Numbered from the stretch's first letter, positions 1 to 9,200 are shown. The stretch is DNA of 21,175 nt from JAXGPP01 sp964436865 (GCA_964436865.1 CAYTFK010000087.1:1-21175), one strand, 5' to 3'. Program-made: numbers and translations. Notes: generated by a model not told the origin, from the letters alone.

Positions 1-26
1 CGGACAGGGTAGGATCGACGAAGGTT

Positions 27-99
<73 letters not shown>

Positions 100-208
100 C
101 TCGAGCCGGGCCGTCCCGGCATGGCACGTTCCGGCGGCGCTTCGTTGGTTGTTCCAATTTCCGTTCAACTTACGTACCCGCTTTGCAGCGCAGGGAGATT
201 TACTCAGC

Positions 209-1408
<1,200 letters not shown>

Positions 1409-1419
1409 AGCGGCTGCGA

Positions 1420-1443
1420 GGCGCGCCTTGAGTGAGGCGCGCC
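1420..1443 (+). other. GC-rich hairpin just after tuf
   Basis: Two copies of the 8-bp palindrome GGCGCGCC (1420-1427 and 1436-1443) can pair into a stem with the 8-nt loop TTGAGTGA, beginning 12 nt after the tuf stop codon. The 10-bp sequence GAGGCGCGCC is also directly repeated at 1418 and 1434. No T tract follows, so it is not a classical intrinsic terminator. It could stabilise the tuf 3' end or serve as a processing site ahead of the tRNA. Confidence 0.45.
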
Positions 1444-1452
1444 GACGGCCCC

Positions 1453-1491
1453 GGTCGCCGATCTTCCCGCAACAAGGCGAGATCGGCGGCC
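1453..1491 (+). other. 12-bp stem-loop between tuf and tRNA-Trp
   Basis: Positions 1453-1464 pair with 1480-1491 over 12 bp (one G-U pair at 1455/1489) around a 15-nt loop. It lies 42 nt upstream of the tRNA-Trp gene and is followed by C-rich rather than T-rich sequence. With the preceding hairpin it fills most of the 125-nt tuf/tRNA-Trp spacer. A role in tuf termination, attenuation or RNase cleavage is plausible, but the sequence does not decide between these. Confidence 0.45.
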
Positions 1492-1533
1492 GACCCCCGT
1501 GGGCGTCCCCCGGGCCGCGCCACAACCAATCAC

Positions 1534-1606
1534 AGGGGTGTAGCTCAATTGGTAGAGCACTGGTCTCCAAAACCAGCGGTTGGGAGTTCGAGTCCCCCCG
1601 CCCCTG
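1534..1606 (+). tRNA. tRNA-Trp (anticodon CCA)
   Basis: The acceptor stem is AGGGGTG 1534-1540 with CGCCCCT 1599-1605 (one T-G pair). The D stem is GCTC 1543-1546 with GAGC 1555-1558. The anticodon stem is CTGGT 1560-1564 with ACCAG 1572-1576, with CCA at 1567-1569. The discriminator is G1606, as expected for bacterial tRNA-Trp, and no CCA end is encoded. The T stem GGGAG 1582-1586 faces CCCCC 1594-1598, leaving one A-C mismatch (A1585/C1595) where A-T is expected. A tRNA-Trp immediately before secE is a common bacterial arrangement. Confidence 0.95.
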
Positions 1607-1692
1607 CTCTAGCTTCCGAGGACGAGGAACCAAGCACGCGGCGCCGTACAGCCCACTGACGGGTTGCAGCGCCCCAACGAGGCCATTGCACG

Positions 1693-2100
1693 GTGAACGC
1701 GTTCATTCGCGAGATGTTCCGTACGACCCTGTTCAAGCGCAACCAGGGCCGCATCGTCCGGCAGGTGACGTTCAGCGCCGTGGCGGTGGCCGTTGCGCTC
1801 GGGCTGTGGCGCATGAACGCCACGTTTTCACAGGAGGTCGGCGCGACGATCCGCTACGTCCTCACCGGAATCCTGCTGGCGGCCGGCCTGTGGATGGCGT
1901 ATCGCCTTGTTAATGTCCCGCAGTTCGCCGATTTCCTCATCGCAGTCGAAGCCGAGATGGCGAAGGTCTCCTGGCCGACGCGGACCGAGGTCTATCGCAG
2001 CTCGGTGGTGGTACTGTTGATGATTTTTTCGCTCGCGGTGGTGTTGTTCGTATTTGACTTCCTCTGGTCGCAGCTTTTCCAGTGGATCGGCGTGCTGTGA
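1693..2100 (+). CDS. secE: Preprotein translocase subunit SecE
   Basis: SecE clamps SecY in the SecYEG protein-export channel of the cytoplasmic membrane. The product is 135 aa from a GTG start, preceded by GAGG at 1679-1682. The diagnostic SecE stretch EAEMAKVSWPTRTEV (residues 86-100) matches the family consensus of an amphipathic helix followed by WP, then the essential last membrane helix (about 103-127). Two further hydrophobic segments lie at about 24-40 and 53-73, giving a three-helix SecE like that of E. coli rather than the one-helix form of Gram-positives. It sits between tRNA-Trp and nusG, the usual place. No rpmG (L33) precedes it, and the gaps on either side of the tRNA (125 and 86 nt) are too short to hold one. 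Confidence 0.95.
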   Translation: MNAFIREMFRTTLFKRNQGRIVRQVTFSAVAVAVALGLWRMNATFSQEVGATIRYVLTGILLAAGLWMAYRLVNVPQFADFLIAVEAEMAKVSWPTRTEVYRSSVVVLLMIFSLAVVLFVFDFLWSQLFQWIGVL

Positions 2101-2240
2101 TCGCCAGCCGGTCGAGCGGGGAACGCGTGGCGGAGGGGAGAACGTCGGTTGTGCCTTCCGGGCGGATCATACCAGAACCCGTGACGTATTGATTGACCGA
2201 TCCGCGGAACGAGAACAGCAATTACAGGGAATCACCAGTC

Positions 2241-3248
2241 GTGCCTGACGAGCCCAACGAACCGATCGACGAGCCGCGGCCGGAAGGCGAGCCGACCGGA
2301 GAGACACCGGGCGAGCCGGCGGATCGCCCGGACGAAATCGAGCGTTCCGTGGCAGCGGCGCCGCTGGCGGATAGTCCGTCAGGCCCCTCGGACGAGGAAA
2401 CGGCGGCGCTCTCGGAGACGCTTGCGGCAATGCCGCCCAACGAGGATTCGCCCTTAGCGCCCGCCGCTGAGCCCGTGCTCGATCGGGAGCCGGCGCAGAC
2501 TCGCGGCGAGGAAGAGCAACCCGAGCCGATCCATCCGCCGGAGGCGATTGCCGAGGCGGAGGTGCAGGAAATCGAGGCAGCGGCTGAACCGGCGGTGGAA
2601 CCTGCCTCTGAGGCTGCCGCGCCCCCGCCCGCCGCCGCGCCCGCCCCGAAGCCAGCCCGTCGCGGAGCGAAGGCCGCGGCCGTTGAACCGCCGGCCGATA
2701 CCGGTCCGAAATCGGACAAGATGGACTGGTACATCCTCAAGGTGCAAAGCAATCGCGAGGAGTCGATTCGCGAAGGCCTGCTGCGGCGGATTGCGATCGC
2801 CGGATTGCGGCAGTATTTCGGCGATATCATCATCCCCACCGAGAAGGTAACGGAGTTCAAGGGGGGAAAGAAGCGGGTGATGAAGCGGAAGCTTTATCCC
2901 GGCTACATCGTCGTGCAAATGGAGGTGAACGAGGAAACATGGTTCATGGTCCGCGAGACGCCCGGCATCGGCGATTTCACCGGCGCTGCCGGCGCGCCAA
3001 CGCCGATGCTGCCCCACGAGGTGTCGCGGATCCTGGCGCGTGCCGAGGAGAAGCCGGACGAAGCTCCCAAGTTGAAGATTGGCTTCCATGTGGGCGACCG
3101 CGTGAAGGTTCGAGAAGGGAACTTCGAGAACTTCGAGGGCGAGGTTCATACCATCGACGAAACCAACGGCCGCGTGACCGTGATGATCAACATCTTCGGC
3201 CGCAGCACGCCGGTGGAACTGGAGTATTGGCAGATCGAGGCGATATGA
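2241..3248 (+). CDS. nusG: Transcription factor NusG with long acidic N-terminal extension
   Basis: NusG binds RNA polymerase through its NGN domain and couples it to Rho or ribosomal S10 through its KOW domain. The NGN domain starts at MDWYILKVQSNREE (residue 161) and includes RKLYPGYIVVQMEV. The KOW domain covers about residues 281-335 (GDRVKVREGNFENFEGEV, FGRSTPVELEYWQIEAI). The usual length is about 180 aa. Here residues 1-160 form an extra low-complexity region rich in Glu, Pro and Ala, with a short basic patch (PKPARRGAKAA) near its end. I chose the GTG at 2241 because AGGGA lies at 2226-2230; this gives 335 aa. An upstream TTG at 2193 would add 16 residues. An ATG at 2721 would give a conventional 175-aa NusG but has no clear ribosome-binding site. 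Confidence 0.95.
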   Translation: MPDEPNEPIDEPRPEGEPTGETPGEPADRPDEIERSVAAAPLADSPSGPSDEETAALSETLAAMPPNEDSPLAPAAEPVLDREPAQTRGEEEQPEPIHPPEAIAEAEVQEIEAAAEPAVEPASEAAAPPPAAAPAPKPARRGAKAAAVEPPADTGPKSDKMDWYILKVQSNREESIREGLLRRIAIAGLRQYFGDIIIPTEKVTEFKGGKKRVMKRKLYPGYIVVQMEVNEETWFMVRETPGIGDFTGAAGAPTPMLPHEVSRILARAEEKPDEAPKLKIGFHVGDRVKVREGNFENFEGEVHTIDETNGRVTVMINIFGRSTPVELEYWQIEAI

Positions 3249-3318
3249 CGGGGTTCAGCGTTCGCAGGAAGTGAGATTGCCGCCGGGCGAGCACAGGTGA
3301 GCATCGTTCGGCGGTGAC

Positions 3319-3346
3319 TTGAGACTCCTGTGAAAGCTGTTTCAAT
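3319..3346 (+). promoter_or_regulatory. Possible promoter upstream of rplK
   Basis: In the 175-nt nusG/rplK spacer, TTGAGA (3319-3324, 5/6 to the -35 consensus) is followed after 16 nt by TTCAAT (3341-3346, 4/6 to the -10 consensus), in a locally AT-richer patch. This would fit a separate promoter for the rplKAJL group, as in E. coli. The match is modest and could be chance. Confidence 0.25.
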
Positions 3347-3366
3347 ACCTTACGGCGCGCAAGAAC

Positions 3367-3388
3367 GGAACCGGGTGAGCCGGGTTCC
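3367..3388 (+). promoter_or_regulatory. Hairpin in the rplK leader
   Basis: GGAACC (3367-3372) pairs with GGTTCC (3383-3388). Inside lie a G-G mismatch, two more G-C pairs and a TGAG tetraloop. It ends 35 nt before the rplK start codon. In many bacteria the L11-L1 mRNA leader carries an RNA hairpin bound by L1 for feedback control, so this is the natural candidate here. I could not match it convincingly to the known L1 recognition motif. Confidence 0.35.
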
Positions 3389-3423
3389 AGAACCGCGTCT
3401 TAGTTGCAGAAATCGGGACCGCG

Positions 3424-3849
3424 ATGGCTAAGCAAGTTGTAGGACAGGTGCGATTTCAGGTGCCCGGCGGCCAGGCGACTCCCGCCCCCCCGGTGGGGAC
3501 GTCGCTCGGTAAGTTCGGCATCAACCTCGGGCAGTTTGTCCAGCAGTTCAACGAGCGGACTCGCGAGCATATGGGCTTGCGGGTGCCGGTGGTTGTAAAA
3601 GTGTACAATGACAGGTCTTTCGAGATGGAGACCAAGAGCCCGGCGGCGGTCGATCTGCTGAAGCAGGCGGCCGGCATCGCCAAGGGCGCCCAGACCACGC
3701 CCCGCGACAAGGTGGGGTCGGTGACCTGGGAACAGATCGACGACATCGTCAAGAAGAAGGCCAAGGATCTCAACGCCCGCGATCCCGAGCACGCGCGGCG
3801 GATTATCGCCGGAACAGCGCGCAGCATGGGGTTGGATGTTGTCGGCTGA
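3424..3849 (+). CDS. rplK: 50S ribosomal protein L11
   Basis: L11 is part of the GTPase-associated centre of the large subunit, binds 23S rRNA helices 43/44 and is the thiopeptide target region. The product is 141 aa, the normal length. The N-terminal domain contains QATPAPPVGTSLGKFGINL (the common form is KATPAPPVGPALGQHGVNI), and the linker contains TKSPAAVDLLKQAAGI. The C-terminal RNA-binding domain ends in DLNARDPEHARRIIAGTARS, followed by MGLDVVG. The ATG at 3424 follows a weak GGGA at 3415-3418. The GTSLGKFG variant differs from most phyla and supports a planctomycete origin (from memory). rplA follows 125 nt downstream. Confidence 0.97.
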   Translation: MAKQVVGQVRFQVPGGQATPAPPVGTSLGKFGINLGQFVQQFNERTREHMGLRVPVVVKVYNDRSFEMETKSPAAVDLLKQAAGIAKGAQTTPRDKVGSVTWEQIDDIVKKKAKDLNARDPEHARRIIAGTARSMGLDVVG

Positions 3850-3974
3850 TCACGGCCGCCTTGATTGCGTTATTGATTGAGGGAGGCTGATGGTCACCCT
3901 GCTCCCGTTCGACGTCGAAGGACGGGCGGGCAAGACCGGCAGCCGCTAGCACCGCAACCGCAGGAAAAGAGAGT

Positions 3975-4652
3975 ATGAAACGTTCGCGACGCATGACGGG
4001 CCTGCTGGCCAAAGCGCCCGGCAAGGCCCTGCTGCCGCTCGATCAGGCGGTGAGCAAGCTCAAAGAGTTTGGCAACACCAAATTCGACCAGACGGTGGAA
4101 ATCGCCATCCGCCTGGGTATCGACCCCAAGCAGGCCGACCAGATCGTCCGCGGGGCGGTGGTGTTGCCGCACGGAATCGGCAAAACACTCCGCGTCGTCG
4201 TATTCGCCAAGGGGGAGAAGGCCGATGAGGCCCGCGCCGCCGGGGCCGATGAGGTGGGCGGGCCGGATCTGGCGGAGAAGATCAAGGGGGGGTGGACCGA
4301 GTTCGACGCCTGCATTGCTTCGCCCGACATGATGGGCGTAGTCGGGCCGCTGGGCCGCGTGCTCGGCCCCAAGGGCCTGATGCCGTCGCCGCGTGCGGGT
4401 ACGGTCACCCCGGACATCGCCAAGACGGTTCGCGAGTACAAGGCCGGCAAGGTGGAGTTTCGCAACGACTCGGGCGGAATCGTGCACGCGGTGGTCGGCA
4501 AGCTGAGTTTCGACGCGGCGAAGCTGAGCGAAAACATCCAGGCCTTCATCAATCACATCAATAACATGAAACCGGCGGCGGTGCGCGGCCAGTATGTTCG
4601 CAGCATCGCGCTGAAGGCGACGATGAGCCCCAGCGTTCGCCTGGTAGCCTGA
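3975..4652 (+). CDS. rplA: 50S ribosomal protein L1
   Basis: L1 forms the mobile L1 stalk that handles deacylated tRNA in the E site, and in many bacteria it represses its own operon. The product is 225 aa (E. coli 234). The start at 3975 has a good upstream AGGAAAAGAG (3962-3971). The family signature GPLGRVLGPKGLMPSPRAGT lies at residues 124-143, followed by TVTPDIAKTVREYKAGKVEF and the C-terminal FINHINNMKPAAVRGQYVRS. There is no truncation or insertion. The 125-nt spacer before it holds a weak GGGAG/CTCCC inverted pair near 3881-3906 that could be leader structure. Confidence 0.97.
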   Translation: MKRSRRMTGLLAKAPGKALLPLDQAVSKLKEFGNTKFDQTVEIAIRLGIDPKQADQIVRGAVVLPHGIGKTLRVVVFAKGEKADEARAAGADEVGGPDLAEKIKGGWTEFDACIASPDMMGVVGPLGRVLGPKGLMPSPRAGTVTPDIAKTVREYKAGKVEFRNDSGGIVHAVVGKLSFDAAKLSENIQAFINHINNMKPAAVRGQYVRSIALKATMSPSVRLVA

Positions 4653-4688
4653 CCATAACGGCCCACGCGCCTTTTCGAGCAGCGATCC

Positions 4689-5333
4689 ATGAGCAAGTAC
4701 GTCAAGCAACTGATTACCGACGACCTTCGGCAGCGTCTGGAAGGCGTGCACGACGCCCTGCTGGTGAACGTGATTGGTTTGAATGCCAACACGGCCAACC
4801 GGCTGCGCGCCGAGTTGAAAGACAAGAACATCAATATCCTGGTTGTGAAGAACAGCCTGGCCCGGCGGGCCACCGAGGGGACGTCGCTGGCGGCGCTGTT
4901 TGCCGACCGCGTCGAAGGCTCGAGCGCCTTGTGCTGGGGCTCGACCGACATCGTCGCGCTGGCCAAGGAGATCACCAAGCTCTCGCGCGACGACAAGCTG
5001 CCGGCGTTCCAGACCCGCGGCGGAGTGATGGACGGCGAGCGGCTCTCGGCCGACCAAGTGGACGACGTCAGCCGCTGGCCCAGCCGCGACGAGGTGCTGT
5101 CGCAGTTGGTAGGCCAGATCCTCAGCCCGGGAGCCAAGCTGGCGAGCCAGCTCTTGGGACCGGGTGGCGCGCTGGCCAGCCAGATCGCCGAACGCGGCAA
5201 GGGCGAAGAGGGGGCGACCTCGGAAGAAGCCCCGCCAGCCGAAGCGGCAGCCGCCGCGCCGGCCGCCGACGCGGCTGCGGAAACGCCCCCTACCGATGCA
5301 CCCCCGGCCGATGCGGAGCCGCCGTCGGCCTGA
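4689..5333 (+). CDS. rplJ: 50S ribosomal protein L10 with C-terminal tail
   Basis: L10 anchors the L7/L12 dimers to the base of the ribosomal stalk. The product is 214 aa (E. coli 165). The N-terminal RNA-binding domain is recognisable: MSKYVKQLITDDL, then ALLVNVIGLNANTANRLRAELK, and VVKNSLARRA around residue 52-61. The expected L7/L12-binding helix follows in residues 133-168 (RDEVLSQLVGQILSPGAKLA and onward). Residues 171-214 are an added tail made almost entirely of Ala, Pro, Glu, Asp and Thr. The gap from rplA is only 36 nt, so there is little room for an L10 autoregulatory leader here. The ribosome-binding site is weak. Confidence 0.95.
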   Translation: MSKYVKQLITDDLRQRLEGVHDALLVNVIGLNANTANRLRAELKDKNINILVVKNSLARRATEGTSLAALFADRVEGSSALCWGSTDIVALAKEITKLSRDDKLPAFQTRGGVMDGERLSADQVDDVSRWPSRDEVLSQLVGQILSPGAKLASQLLGPGGALASQIAERGKGEEGATSEEAPPAEAAAAAPAADAAAETPPTDAPPADAEPPSA

Positions 5334-5424
5334 CCGGACACCAACCATACACCAGAAACACGCAGGGTGGGTCGCGAGCGAGTCCCACCGGCAATCTCCC
5401 AGACCCGAAAGGATCGACAGCACG

Positions 5425-5838
5425 ATGGCGACTGCTACCCGTGAGTTTTCGACCAAGTCCAAAGACCTGGGCGAACAGATTGTGGCCCTCACCCTGAAAG
5501 AGGCCAAGGAACTGAGCGACTACCTGGAAGAGGTGCACGGCATCAAGGCCGCCGCCGGCGGCGTGATGATGGCGCCTGGCGCGTTCGGCGCCGGCGGCGG
5601 TGAGGCCGCGCCGGAGAAGGTCGAGAAGACCGAGTTCGACGTCGTCCTGGAAGCCTTTGGCGACAAGAAGATCAACGTCATCAAGGTGGTCCGCGCGGCG
5701 ACCGGCCTGGGCCTCAAAGAGGCCAAGGACCTCGTCGAGGGCGCTCCGTCGAAGGTCAAGGAAGGGATCTCGAAGGAAGACGCAGAGAAACTGAAGAAGG
5801 AGCTGGAGGAAGCCGGCGCCACCGTTTCGGTGAAGTAG
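5425..5838 (+). CDS. rplL: 50S ribosomal protein L7/L12
   Basis: L7/L12 dimers form the flexible stalk that recruits translational GTPases. The product is 137 aa, slightly longer than the usual 120-125. The ATG at 5425 gives MATATREFSTKSKDLGEQIV and is preceded by AAAGGA (5408-5413); longer in-frame ORFs from 5164 run antisense-free through rplJ and are not used. The N-terminal dimerisation helices occupy residues 14-42, and a Gly/Ala-rich hinge (GAFGAGGGEAAPEK) follows. The C-terminal domain has the hallmark KINVIKVVRAATGLGLKEAK and ends KKELEEAGATVSVK. It is the last gene before a 399-nt spacer. Confidence 0.97.
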   Translation: MATATREFSTKSKDLGEQIVALTLKEAKELSDYLEEVHGIKAAAGGVMMAPGAFGAGGGEAAPEKVEKTEFDVVLEAFGDKKINVIKVVRAATGLGLKEAKDLVEGAPSKVKEGISKEDAEKLKKELEEAGATVSVK

Positions 5839-5852
5839 GCCAACGGGTATTC

Positions 5853-5876
5853 CTCTCCCCGCCAGGTCGGGGAGAG
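5853..5876 (+). terminator. Hairpin after rplL, attenuator-like
   Basis: CTCTCCCCG (5853-5861) and CGGGGAGAG (5868-5876) form a perfect 9-bp stem with a 6-nt loop, 14 nt after the rplL stop codon. No T tract follows; the next bases are CTGGGGTGGGGC. In E. coli the rplL-rpoB spacer holds a partial terminator and an RNase III site that set the ribosomal protein to RNA polymerase ratio. The sequence also resembles dispersed extragenic palindromes of the CCCTCTCCCC...GGGGAGAGGG type found in many GC-rich genomes. Confidence 0.5.
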
Positions 5877-5915
5877 CTGGGGTGGGGCAGGGCCGCCGGC
5901 TGCTGCCTCACCTCG

Positions 5916-5935
5916 CCTCTCTGCGGGCAGAGAGG
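5916..5935 (+). terminator. Second hairpin after rplL
   Basis: CCTCTCTG (5916-5923) pairs with CAGAGAGG (5928-5935) around a CGGG tetraloop; the next bases are TGTAAT. With the hairpin at 5853-5876 it makes a tandem pair behind rplL. Weak or Rho-assisted termination, or mRNA processing between rplL and rpoB, is a reasonable reading. The very short downstream T content argues against strong intrinsic termination. Confidence 0.45.
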
Positions 5936-6237
5936 TGTAATCGAGCGCGGCTCGCTGGAGCCGCTCATTGTTGTGCAGCGTGCCACGGGCAATTCGCTTT
6001 TCCTTTTGTCCGGTAGTCCATGCGCCGAGGCCGACTGGCGGGACGCCTAGCAGCAAGGCACCCCCGGGTGTCGCGGCTGAGGGTGCGCATGGTCATCCCG
6101 CCTTTCCCGCACATTCCGACGGGCTCGATACTCCGTGCCAGCGATGGACCCGCCTACGCGGGCGGCGCCCACCGTCGGCCGGCCGCGGTTGACCCATCCT
6201 GCCCGTCCTTCGTCTTTCCCATGAGGACCCGCTGAAC

Positions 6238-9200
6238 ATGGCGACCACTGCTCAACGTCGTCTGCAACCCGCACAAGTCCGGCATTTCGGCGCCCGCCAG
6301 ATGCCGCACGCGATCCCCGATCTGACCAAAATCCAGACCGAGAGCTACGCCAACTTTCTGCAATACGAAACCCCCTGGCAGAAGCGCAAGGATCAGGGGT
6401 TGGAAGGGGTGCTCCGCGAGATCTTTCCCATCGAGAGCTACGACAAGTCGCTGCGCCTGGAGTATCTCCGCTATGAGCTGGGCAAGCCGCGCTACGAGCC
6501 CGACGAGTGCCGGCAGTTGCGGCTGACCTACGGGCGTCCGTTCAAGGTCTGGCTCCGCCTGACCAAGGAACAGCCGGTCGAGGAAGAGGTCTACCTGGGC
6601 GACATCCCGATCATGCTCGGTGGGGGTGAATTTATCATCAATGGCGCCGAGCGCGTCGTGGTCAGCCAGTTGCACCGCTCGCCTGGCATCGACTTTGTGA
6701 GCGAGACGGAGGGAGGCGAGCGCCGGCTGCACAGTTGCCGCATCATCCCCGAACGCGGCAGTTGGATCGAGATGAACGTCACCCGCAAGGAGGCGCTCAG
6801 CGTCCGCATCGATCAGAGCGGGAAGTTCTCGGCGATGACGCTCCTGCGGGCGATGGATCCGAAGTACAGCCAGGACGTGGACATCCTGCGGGCGTTCTAC
6901 GAGACGAAACGGGTGAAGGTGGTTGACGGCCGCAGCGCCGCGGCGCTCGAGGGGAAGATCGCCGTCGGCGATGTCGTTTACCCGGCCGAAAGCGAGCGGG
7001 CCGGCGAGATCATCGTCGAGAGCGGGCAGCGGGTCACGAAGAACGCGGCCGAGCTGATCACCACCTCCGGGTTGAAGGAAGTCGAGTTGATGGACGCGGC
7101 GAAGAACCCGCTGATCCTCAACTCGCTGGCCGACGATCCGACGGCGAGCCACGAGGAGGCGCTGCTGCGGATCTATCAGCGGCTTCGCCCTGGCAACCCG
7201 CCGCAACTGGAGAAGGCCAAGGCCCTCTTCGCCGAGAAGTTCTACGACACGAACCGCTACCGCCTGGGACGCGTGGGGCGCTTCCGCATCAACCGCAAGC
7301 TGAAGCTCAATGTGCCGGAAGAGGAGATGACGCTGCGCCCGGACGACCTGATCGCGGCGATGAGCTACCTGCTGCGGCTGCGGAGCGACGATCCTTCCGC
7401 CGAGGTCGACGATATCGACCATCTCGGCAACCGCCGCCTGCGGACGATTGACGAGCTCGCCTGCGACGAGCTCCGCAAAGGCTTCCTCAAGCTCCGTCGC
7501 ACCGTGCAGGAACGGATGAGCCTCAAGGACGCCGCCGACATGACGCCGCGGAACCTGGTCAACCCCAAGAGCGTCTCCGCGGCGATCGATTACTTCTTCG
7601 GCCGCGGCGAGCTGTCGCAGGTGGTCGACCAGACCAACCCGCTCTCCATGCTCACCCACGAGCGGCGCCTGTCGGCGCTGGGGCCCGGCGGTTTGAACCG
7701 CAAGCGGGCCGGCTTCGAGGTCCGCGACGTGCACATCTCGCACTACGGGCGGATTTGCCCCATCGAGACCCCGGAAGGCACCAACATCGGCCTGATCTCG
7801 AGCCTCGCCATCTTCGCCTCGGTGGACGAGTACGGGTTCCTCGTCACGCCCTACCAGGTGGTCAAGGACGGCAAGCTTACCGACGAGATCCGCTGGCTCC
7901 GCGCTGACGAGGAGCACGAGGCCTATCTCGCCCCGGCCGACGCCCGCATCCAGGACAATAAACTGGTCGGCGATACGATCATCGCCAGGCACTACGGCGA
8001 CTTCGTGATCACCGCGCCGAGCAAGATCCAGTACATGGACGTGGCGGCCAACCAGATGGTCAGCGTGTCGGCCGGTTTGATCCCCTTTTTGGAACACGAC
8101 GACGCCAACCGCGCGTTGATGGGATCGAACATGCAGCGCCAGGCGGTGCCGCTGCTGATCTCCGAGCCGCCCATCGTGGCCACCGGCCTCGAGAAGGAGG
8201 CGGCGCGGAACTCGAGCATGATCATCCGCGCCCGGCGCGCCGGCAAGGTGAGCTACGTCGACGCGCGGCGCATCGAGATCGGCAGCGACGTCTACCACCT
8301 GCGCAAGTTCGTCGGCCTCAACGAGCGGACCTGCCAGAACCAGAAGCCGATCATCAAACTCGGCCAGAAGGTCGAGAAGGGCGAGATCCTCGCCGACGGT
8401 GCGAGCACCTACCACGGTGAATTGGCGCTGGGGCGGAATGTCCTCGCGGCCTTCATGGCCTGGGACGGGTTCAACTTCGAGGACGCGATCATTATCAGCG
8501 AAGAGCTGGTGCACAACGACACCTACACCTCGATCCACATCGAAGAGTTCGACATCGAGATCCGCGAGACCAAGCTGGGACGCGAGGAGTTCACCCGCGA
8601 CATTCCCAACGTCAGCGAGAAGGCGCTGCGGAACCTCGACGAGAGCGGCATCGTCCGCGTGGGGACGTACGTGCGCCCGGGCGACATCCTCGTGGGCAAG
8701 GTCTCGCCGAAGTCGAAGACCGAGCTGACGCCCGAGGAGAAGCTGCTCCACGCCATCTTCGGCCGCGCCGGCGAAGACGTGAAGAACGACTCGCTCGAAG
8801 TGCCCTCCGGCATCGAGGGCATCGTGATCGACACGCAGAAGTTTTCGCGCCGCATGAGCCTTTCCGAGGAAGAACGCAAGGAGTTCGAGCGGCAGCTCAA
8901 GGAAGTCGAGACGCAGGGCAACGAGAAGATCGCCAAAGCGTTCGGCGAGATGATCCAGGCGCTCAAGGACCTGCTCAAGAAGGAACTGGTCGACGAGGAC
9001 GGCAATCCGCTGGTCCAGGAGCAGGAATACTCCTACATCGCCGAGCAGGCCCAGCGATTCCGGCTCGACCGCCAGTTGGAGCGGCTCGACGTCCGCAGCC
9101 CGGCGAAGAAGACCGACGCCGAAAAGACCTTCCAGCAGATGTGGCCGGCCGTGGAAGCGGCGATCGACGATCGCGACCGCCGCCTCAACTCGATGAAGCG

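Larger units (their letters stand above)
5839..6237 (+). other. rplL-rpoB intergenic spacer (399 nt)
   Basis: I see no credible gene in this stretch; the short open frames here have no ribosome-binding site and no protein-like composition. It holds the two hairpins at 5853-5876 and 5916-5935, small palindromes (GGCG/CGCC at 6037-6047, CACCC/GGGTG at 6059-6070, CCGCC/GGCGG at 6150-6165) and a pyrimidine-rich tract around 5996-6010. The rpoB ribosome-binding site GAGGA lies at 6223-6227. No convincing sigma-70-type promoter was found. Confidence 0.6.

Noticed and set aside
149..208. Upstream in-frame start for tuf
   Set aside because: The 20 extra residues are not conserved, and MAKDVFQRTKPHVNVGTIGH from 209 is the standard EF-Tu beginning.
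2721..3248. Conventional short NusG starting at ATG 2721
   Set aside because: It has no clear ribosome-binding site, and the upstream frame has protein-like composition and a good site before GTG 2241. Kept as the main alternative.
3894..5507. A 537-codon minus-strand frame across rplA and rplJ
   Set aside because: Shadow of two certain ribosomal protein genes; no protein family recognised.
5968..6235. Small open frames in the rplL-rpoB spacer
   Set aside because: They overlap each other in different frames, lack ribosome-binding sites and have random-looking Pro/Arg/Gly composition.
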